Shown here: one piece after another, positions 55,731 through 64,000 of the stretch
How the letters are laid out: each line of letters begins with the position of its first letter
Numbering within the stretch: position 1 is the first letter of the stretch
Source: Omphiscola glabra
Lineage: Eukaryota; Mollusca; Gastropoda; Lymnaeidae
Length of the DNA: 64,000 nucleotides
NCBI GenBank assembly: GCA_964017045.1
Contig: OZ024794.1
Span: 2,125,501-2,189,500, forward strand
Direction: 5' to 3'
Program-made: the position numbers and the translations under genes
The notes under the pieces: model-generated
The model's input: the letters and a program-made list of their open reading frames with translations, nothing else
Database searches by the model: none
What the model was told of the DNA's origin: nothing

Positions 55731-58191
55731 ACCATGCGTAAATACATGTCACAGTTAACCACATACAATAGCGTCCATGGGGAACTTGACATTAAAGGAA
55801 AATTGCAAGTTTGATATTGCTCACTCGAGTCAGTTTCTCAACAGATCATATGGTGACACCAGAAAATGGTGACACCAGAGAACGCAAGATTTGGAGAAGG
55901 TCCATGGGAAAGTCTGGAGGGGCTGACACCATGAGTTTACCGCACTGGGTGACACCAACCATGGTAATGCCACTGCCCACGTTCGTGCCTTCACACTCTG
56001 TCTATTCCATCTTTTTCATTAAAAATAATTTTCAATGCTAAATATCATCGATTTAGATAATATATAGAGTGTGTGTGTGCGCAAGTTCTGAAGCTGTGAG
56101 AATTCTTTATAATTTATATATATATATTTATTTATTTATATAAATTCATGGAGAGGAATACATTTTGTTGAATATTATTTAACTTAAAAATAATAATACC
56201 ATTTAGCAGCGATGCTTTTTAATATAATTATAATTATATATTGATAATTTGTGTGTGAGGACCGAATTTTGGGGTGGCATTTAGTAAAGTTATACTGTGA
56301 CTTATAATAATAAAAAAATACCCCATGGCTAAGTTTTCTTAAATAATTTTTGATAAAAAATAACAATGAAGAGATCTAAGTTAGTTAAAAAAAACACGCC
56401 TGTGTAGCTGTAAAATTGGGATTCTATCATCACCGATAAATGCAAAAAGCATTTATTTCGTCATAAATAAAGCAAAATTGCCTATTAGAAAAAAGTAAGT
56501 AGGGACACCTATTTGGAACAGAGTATAGTATTGATAGCATTTTTAGCTCATTGTATATTTATATTTTATGGAACTAGAACGTTTCAGATGGAGCTTCCTA
56601 CGTTACAATATGGCGTCATGAATTCAACTGTCTCGTTATGTGACAATATTTAAATTAAATTTAGAAAAGTTCACCCAAAACACCAGGCAGAAATATGGAC
56701 GATATAAAGCCTTACAGTTATTTAGATCAACTTACATTTAATATTATCACTTATCTCGGTAATTTAAAAAAAAACGAATTATAAATATATTTCAAAACAA
56801 CAATTTGAATGACTAAAAAATGAAAATGGTGGCAATGCAAATGGTCTATAGCTATACTATAGTTTAACAATATTATGTCAGTATATCCTTTAATAGGCTA
56901 TTAATATTACAGCATAGGCCTTGGTAGTTTTTTAATATTTATATTTTATTTATAACTAGGGCTATTCTAGTTCTAGGCATATATATCCCATATTTCTAAT
57001 ACAAATTAATTGTATTTCTGTAACGGTAGGAAATCCAAGTTTTAATTTTATTTATGATTGCTATTTCTCAGTTAAACTTTTTAAGAGCTATTTTTAATAA
57101 GACTTTTATATAGATGAGTGGTACTTCATTGTTTATAAGCGAAACCAAGGTTTATTTGATGTCATTTGAAGCATTATTTTAATGATTTTCTGCGCTATTT
57201 TTTTCTACTGCTATGGCTACCCTAGGCCCTAGTAGGTATGTAAGTTTTCTAGACGATTAACAGCTCAAAAAGCTTTGGAATTGTTTTATACTACTTCTTT
57301 TGAAAGTGAAGATGATTTATATTTAGAATAGATCCATCGCACGATTCCGATAGTAGTAGTGTTAGAGTTAGAGGATTTGAGTTATAGAAGTGGAGCTAAG
57401 GTATGCCTACATCATAGGGTTTGGGGAAAAAAATGGTTTTGCATATAATGTTTTCACATTTTATGGTTCTTTTCTGTTATTTATTTTATTTAGACTGAAG
57501 ATATAAGTTTAAAAACATATAGTCATAGTCCATTCAATTATCTTTCATTAGATACCACGCTTTGTCTCATAAACCAAACAATATTATTTTAAATATTTTT
57601 AATAAACCCAACCTCTCGCTCTTTTTTGCTCTTTGAAAATAAAAAATACATTTTTTTAATGAATAAATTCCGCAGCAAAAGGGTTAAAAAGGATAATAAC
57701 AATTAATATAATTTAAGTTTTACTGTGAGTGTGAGATTTCACTTACTTCAGGGTGGCTACCAATTTTTAAGTAAACTCTCACATGTCATTTTCATCAAGA
57801 ATCTCTCCATTTGCTCTACAGTACTATTGGCACCATCACCTCTCCATAAGCCTACCATTTTCTCAGACCTTGTATTAAATTATTAGGCATCCAACTTCTC
57901 CTTCCCTCACGTGATGCTTTGGAATTTGCAAACAAAAATTTAAATAATTAAAATCTCATGTAACTTGGTGAGAAAATATCTTTGATAGTGGAACCAAATA
58001 AACACTTTGCTCACTTAAAAAGGCTTAGCATAAAATTATTATTATCATATAGTTAAATGTTAGAAGCATAAGTATTTATAATTTCATAAAAATATGTATT
58101 TAATATTTGAGATCTGGGGACTTTAATTCTGATTTCTGTATCGACACTTTATTCTAAATCAATTATTTTTATTTAATTTATTTGTTGCTAG
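55731..58191. other. Intergenic or TPGS2 5' region
   Basis: AT-rich. The first exon of TPGS2 should lie here or beyond but I could not identify it. Around 57250-57340 the frame RRLTAQKALELFYTTSFESEDDLYLE (written here as two parts: RRLTAQKALELF and SFESEDDLYLE) looks like the acidic start of a piggyBac-type transposase, without the rest. Confidence 0.3.
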
Positions 58192-61100
58192 AAAAGAAGC
58201 CTGGTATATGTCAAGTTAAAAATGAGGTTAAAGCACCAGCAGAACGCCCAGCTGTACATTTATGGGAACAAGTATGAATTTTAAATAAAATCTTGCTATA
58301 ATTATAGATGTTTACTGTATTAGTGCATTTTAGCATAATTTATTATATTATTTATAATTATTAATCATAAATATGCTTTCAATTTTGTTGATTTAATTTA
58401 ATACCCACATTTTATAAATTATTTATAATATTATTAAATCCTTTTCAGAAGCAATCACTTTTACTTCCCGATGAGTTGAAGAATTTCTATCTTACCAGCA
58501 ACGGGTTTCATCTTTCATGGTCTGTTAAAATTGATAGTAAGTGAAATAATTATAAAATGATGACAAAAAATTATTTTTAAAAATAAGGTTATTGTTAATG
58601 TTATTTATGTGTTATTATTTGGTTTTGCACATTTAATCTGTTTTAAGATTTTGCTCGCTAGATGAACAGTGTGTAACAAAGCACTGAAAACCAGTATACA
58701 AAGATAAACTGTACCAAAGCTAGTGATATTAACAATATTCAATTTCATTATACTATTAAGTTTATTATAAAAAAATCAAATTCAAATATACAGAAAAAAA
58801 ATATATTCACGTACAGCACAGTTACAAATAATAATTTACACTCACACAAAGAATAAAATCTTGTAAGTATCGTAATATGTCTTGTATATGGGAAAGTTAT
58901 GAAATCTCTCTGCTGGGAAAGCTGCTGGCTTATTTAAGGGAGCTAAAACCCTACAGAAAAGAAATTCTAGAAATTACATCATCCGATAACATTCTTTAGA
59001 ACAAATTGGAATGTAAACAACCTTTTAACAATTAATGGTGGGTTGAGAAATGGTAGAGTGCTACAAATTTAATCGGTGAACTTAATATCAAAACAAAAAA
59101 GGTTGGAGTGATGTCAACACTCACACTATAACAGTTATTTTAAATTATACTTTTGCACATCCATCTATCCATCCCTGTGGCGCTAAAGCCCATGTAGGCT
59201 TTGGCCTGTCTCACTACTTCCTTCGGCTCAGACCTAACTAATGCTTTTCTTTTCCATGCTTGGATTCCCAGCTGTTTTAGATCTTTTTTCACATCATCCA
59301 TCCATCTAAGCCTTGGTATTCCTTTGAGCTGTTTACTTCTGGGGTTTTGGTGATGCACCTTCTTCACTCCTCTGTCATTTGGCATTCTCTATAGCGTATT
59401 TGTATTCGTATTCTCCATCCATATTCATCCTTTGTTGATTCATATATTTTCCTAAGAACTTTTCTTTCCCATGTGTTTAATATGGTTTTATAAATAGTTT
59501 TCTTTGTTTTTCTTGTAATGTTCTTACTTTTGAGTATTTTCTGACTACTGAAGTCTGCCCTGCTTCTGGTCGATACTTTTTCTTTTATTTCTGTTAGTAA
59601 TTCATTTCTTTCTTTTAATAAAGATCCTAGGTATTTGAATTGATTTACTTTTTCAAAAGTCTGGTTTCTAATTTTAATGGCTTTATCTGTTCTTTTCTTA
59701 TTATAGTCATGTATTTTGTATTTTGATTGATAATTTCCAACCCAGCCCATTGTGATGTGTCTTCTAATTCAATAAAGGATTTTGATATGTCTTTTATATT
59801 TTTCCCTAACACTGCTATGTCATCAGCATATGTAAGATACTGAAGGGGTTGGTTGTAGATAGTGTCCATTGGTTGTGGGTCTTGGGTTTCCCTCAGAACG
59901 TTTCCTGTTATTGTTCCTCTGGTGTCAATGTGTATGCTTCTTATAACGCTCTCTAATGTTAGGTTAAATATGATACACGACAGTGAGTCTCCCTGTCTTA
60001 GATCTGTATTTTTGTCATAAGAACAAATATTGATGGATCCAGAAAAAAAAATGAATGACAGCTGGGTAGTAATGCTATTAAAAATATTCTTATCCTCATT
60101 ATATTCATCTACCAGGACGTATGGTTATTAAAGAAAGCTTTAATTTATTTTCATTAAATTAATTTAAATTTTATTGAAATATTTATTTATTGAAAATTAA
60201 TTTAAATTAGCTACTAGAAATTAATCAAATGCCACTATAATGGAACATATTTGTAAGTACTTTAAGCCCTTTGATTTACTTTATTTTTTCAGACATGACA
60301 ATTCCTGTAGGAAATATGAACATAAATCCTTTGAGTCAGCTCACACAGCTTGATACAGCTTCAGATGAAGGAGCCCATCTTCAGCCTTCACTTTGGGATC
60401 TCAACATGGAGAAAGAGGTTAAGGGTAAAAACAGGTTATAGAAATTAAAGGAAGATGTAGATAATCCTAATGTAAAAAATTTGTGTGGTCAAAAATCCGG
60501 ATGGTCTAATGATAAAAAAAAATTCTCCTGAGCAAGAATCTTAATGTGATTAAAATGAATTCATTCGCATTTTTAAACGTAACTAAAGCCATTAAAAAAA
60601 TTAAAATGCCTTGGTAAACACTTTTTAAAATCCTTTATATTAACTTCGCTTTTGTTCTTGTGTTTCTGTGTTTAAGGCAAAATCTTCGGATGGCTGATTT
60701 ACCCACTTCCTGTCATCCTATCAAAATTAAACTTGGCACATAGACTCTTAGCTGATTTTCAGCCCCACTCTCCACTACCAACTATCAGTTTTTCCTGTTT
60801 TTCAAGGGGAAGACAAATGAAATATGATTTGTTCAATGGTTGCGTGTTTTGGTGTGAAGATTTATTGTGTAGCTGTTGCTATCTAGTTTTGAAAGGGAAA
60901 ACAAGGGACATATGAAACATGTTTTCACTAGAAGTTTAAACATTTACATAACCGCTTCATAATCAATGATAAATCATGTACACTTACATAAATGCAAACA
61001 AAAATTCTTATGAAGGATTTATACGAAAAACTTTGTTTTTAAGTGTTGTTAAAGTCTCTTTATATGTAGGGGTTGCATTTTCAGCCAGCTGCATAGTTTT

Positions 61101-63975
61101 TTTGGGGGATGGAGGCAGCAAAATTCTTGCGCTAAGCAGCACTAACCCCAGCTATGCCACTGTGCTAATGGGCACCACCATGAAAGTAATACAAACATAG
61201 TGCACCACTTTCTGTCTATGAGGAATGAGAGACCAATTTTTTATTGTCAATGATGAAATACTATTTCCATAAATAATAACATCTAAATTTACTATGTGAT
61301 TTGTAATACAGGCATATTTTATAGTCCAGATTATCAACATCTTACTGTATGTACATAGTTATGTCTCTATGTTATGCACCAGGTCGGTGAGGAATAATTT
61401 TTCCTATTTCTCTAATCAACATGTAAGATAAATTTACATTTATCATTGTGACTTAATAAATGATAGCTTGTTATCATCATTTGTGACAAGAGTCAAAAGA
61501 TGTGTCAAATACTAAAGAATGAGTTTTATAGCAGAAACAATTAAAGCTTTACAATTTCTTAACCAACATGTTTTTTCTCTCTTGATTTGTAACTACAATA
61601 ATCACTACTTCACTCTTTAATTATAATGAAATAGCTGAATTATGTTAAACTGTATTTTTGGAATTAATTAAAGGTAATGGCCAATCGTCAGTTATAATTT
61701 CAACTTGTGCGCTGCAGTGCCAAATTTTAATAAATCATTCTAGAACGACAGTATTAAATTTAATTTAATCTCTCTTTCACAGGACAAAAATTACCAAATT
61801 TCACTAGTAGTAAAATATTTCAGTTAGATGGTTGCCAAGGCTATGGGAAAGTTTGCTTAGTCTACAATGAATCTCAAAATGGTATGCAAAATTTCAATCT
61901 TTTTAAATCACTTTCATTTTAAAATATATTTTGTGAATGTTTTGTGTAAACGCCCACCTAAGTGACAATGGATAATACACATATTAACCATTGTTTGAGC
62001 TAGCAATCATTTGTGTTCAAATTTTGACGCATAAAAAGAAAATATTAAGTTATGTATTTTATTGACACACACCAGTAAAGTCATCAATAAATTGTATTGT
62101 AAATGAAGAATTGTAATCTATTGTAATCTATTGTAATCTATTGTAATCTATTGTAATATTGATCAATGTAATTGACTAGACTATAAAAAAATGTCATGTT
62201 GATAATCAGATGAGAGTCAGCATGAAAATGAAGGTGAAGGTGAAAGTGGTGTTATGATGTCCACCAGTGGTATGAAATGTTTAGTCAAACTTTTTTTTAA
62301 CAATCTCATTTTGGACTAAAAATAGCCTACACTCAAAAGGATTTCTTCTTTTTTTTTAGCCTCAAGTTTTTCTGAAGATATTCTAACCCTGATTAGAGTA
62401 GATAGATTTTTATAGTTAGAATGGAACCAGAAGTAACTTTTATGTCAGCCATATTATTTGTTTTCTCTAGTCCTTATTGTTAAAAATTAATACCCACATA
62501 TTTATTTTGTACCACATTAAACTGTATAGTTTTGAGTACTGTCCTTCTAGTAGCCAGGGCAAATTTTCTTCTTGGCCTTTGTATTCCCTTACTTCTATCA
62601 CTCTGATATTTTAGTTGTTTGAATATTTTTATATTTGTTAATTTAAAAATTTGTTTCATTTAACTTTTTAATACTTTTCCTCATACCCTCTGTTTTAATC
62701 TATACCATTACAATTTTCTCCCAACTAGGGACCATGAGTGGAGCACTCATTTTTAGATTATATCCAGATTATTAGTAACACTAGGAGTTCTGCCTGTATA
62801 TATTCATATATCACATTTTATCACTATTTTTTAATAACATAGAATTAACTGGTAGAATTTTTTTTCTCATTCAGCGTCGTAGCATAAATGTTAGTTGTAA
62901 TGTGTTTATGACATGTACATATCATGTTAAAATTATAATCAAAGAATAAATTTTAGTATTGTCAATTTCTTTCTTATTCTGCATACTAATATTTTTCAGT
63001 TCTAGTTTATGTAGTTTCCATTGAAATTTTCATGATTCCGGAAATAGCATCACTTAATATCCATTTTTACATTTTAACTTTGTTCACTATTCATTCAGAC
63101 TTTGTCACAGAGATATGGTTCTTGGATCGCTCTTTGAGGTGGCATTATATTTGTCCTTCTTTTCAAGCATACTATCGACTAATGCTCATGCATTTAGGTT
63201 TGCCACATTGGCAGTTTGCAATTACAGATATTGGCCTCCCTCCCATTTCTAAGGTAAAAATTCAGCATATTATGTTTTTGAACATTTTCATTAAAAGTGG
63301 GAATTTGTATGTATCAATCTGTCATCATGAAAATAGTTTCTTTTAAAGACAAAATGAATTTTGTACATTAATAACCAGTGATCCAAGTGATAGCTACACT
63401 CTGCCCATAATTTTCACACTGCCCATAATGTACACACTGCCCATAATGTACACACTGCCCATAATGTACACTCTGCCCATAATGTACACACTGCCCATAA
63501 TGTACACACTGCCCATAATGTACACACTGCCCATAACGTACACACTGCCCATAAGGGGACCTAAAAATAAAGATAACCACCTTGAATTAAAACAAGTATT
63601 GAAAACTCCTATTTAAAACATAATCCAGTCTCATTATGTTTTTTCCAACTGGTAACATCATATTGGAAACGTCATATTGGTAACATCATATTGGTAACGT
63701 CATATTGGTAACATCATATTGGTAATGTCATATTGGTAACATCATATTGGTAACATCCTGTAAATTATTATTTTCTTTTAGCAGTTCTTTTCAACAGCAG
63801 TGGGTTTTTTTTCTTCCAACTTCAGCAATGGTTTAATATGTTTGCACCTATCAGACTGGAGTTAGATATTGAAGGTGCCATCAATGTTTCGAGTGAGCAT
63901 AACACAACAGGAAAGGGCATGCGTTCCCCTCTTGACCTCAACAAAGTATTCAAAGGAAAAAATGACAGGAAGTAA
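58192..63975 (+). CDS. TPGS2: Tubulin polyglutamylase complex subunit 2, 5' end missing
   Basis: Exons 58192-58271, 58449-58536, 60293-60424, 61783-61881, 62210-62269, 63099-63253 and 63826-63975 join in frame (entry with 2 leading bases; later phases 0,1,1,1,1,0) for about 254 codons. Recognised motifs: KKPGICQV, APAERPAVHLWEQ, LKNFYLTSNGFHLSWSVKID, PLSQLTQL, FQLDGCQGYGKVCLVY, TEIWFLDRSLRWHY, YYRLMLMHLGLPHWQFA and QWFNMFAP, ending LDLNKVFKGKN. Human TPGS2 is about 300 residues with a longer basic tail; here the stop follows soon after KVFK. The protein is a subunit of the TTLL1 complex that adds glutamate chains to tubulin at centrosomes and cilia. The first exon (about 30 residues) was not found. 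Confidence 0.88.
58620..59095 (+). repeat. Dispersed 0.5-kb repeat, copy 2 (TPGS2 intron)
   Basis: Same ordered words as 39650-40150. Lies directly beside the LINE fragment at 59140. Confidence 0.65.
59145..60020 (-). mobile_element. LINE fragment in TPGS2 intron, minus strand
   Basis: On minus: LTYADDIAVLGKN (catalytic YADD, near 59830), QWAGLEIINQNTKYM, FEKVNQFKYLGSLL, later KVLRKIYESTKDEYGWRIR and GIPRLRWMDDVKKDL with QLGIQAWKRKALVR, ending QAKAYMGFSATGMDRWM. The ATCC-rich tail at 59155-59175 is like the 3' end of such elements. Frames are broken at least twice and segments are missing, so it is a dead copy of a non-LTR retrotransposon. Confidence 0.8.
62112..62158 (+). repeat. 10-bp repeat
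   Basis: Five copies of ATTGTAATCT in a TPGS2 intron. Confidence 0.8.
63408..63556 (+). repeat. 18-bp minisatellite
   Basis: Eight copies of CCCATAATGTACACACTG in the last TPGS2 intron. Confidence 0.9.
63655..63760 (+). repeat. 15-16-bp minisatellite
   Basis: Seven copies of GGTAACATCATATT and GGTAACGTCATATT, alternating, in the last TPGS2 intron. Confidence 0.85.
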
Positions 63976-64000
63976 TAATAACTTTTCTCTCATTTTTATT

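Overview
This is a eukaryotic nuclear window, AT-rich and dominated by repeats. Three protein-coding genes have orthologues I recognise from metazoans: ZCCHC4 (minus strand, 12 exons, 29.8-42.7 kb), an MFSD3-type transporter (plus strand, 4 exons, 48.9-53.5 kb) and TPGS2 (plus strand, 7 exons seen, 58.2-64.0 kb, first exon not found). All have GT-AG introns whose phases join without error. A fourth, uncharacterised and broken gene or element with a PHD-like end lies at 43.2-44.7 kb. Gene content, a Penelope-like element, several LINE families and a SPIN-like hAT fragment suit a mollusc, probably a pulmonate freshwater snail. That assignment is inference. || Layout. 0-4.3 kb: a complete non-autonomous LTR retrotransposon (454-bp LTRs, tRNA-Pro-type primer site, polypurine tract, acidic Gag-like ORFs, no polymerase) next to a LINE 3' end. 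4.3-29 kb: no host gene seen; about 25 unrelated minisatellites separated by hAT-like fragments, a TTAA-flanked transposon at 23.4-25.1 kb sitting inside a satellite, and a decayed Penelope-like element at 25.9-27.7 kb. 29-42.7 kb: ZCCHC4, with introns full of minisatellites. 43.2-44.7 kb: uncharacterised PHD-type ORFs behind a 20-copy 20-bp array. 46.8-48.2 kb: two inverted-repeat elements. 48.9-53.5 kb: MFSD3 with two LINE fragments in its introns. 55-57.4 kb: LINE, hAT-like and possible piggyBac scraps. 58.2-64 kb: TPGS2, with a LINE and a dispersed repeat in one intron. || The most striking observation is in ZCCHC4. At least seven exon edges lie inside or abut a tandem repeat whose unit contains the splice site (or stop codon) plus a few exon bases: exon 1 donor (2 copies), exon 4 donor (4), exon 6 acceptor (7 copies of 75 bp), exon 7 donor (7 of 37 bp), exon 8 donor (18-bp array), exon 10 acceptor (2), and the stop codon (16 copies of 29 bp). 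The neighbouring gene shows a similar arrangement with a strong donor in each of 20 units. This points to repeated tandem duplication across exon-intron junctions, leaving rows of duplicate splice sites. The three recognised proteins act in separate processes (28S rRNA m6A methylation, membrane transport, tubulin polyglutamylation); I see no functional cluster.
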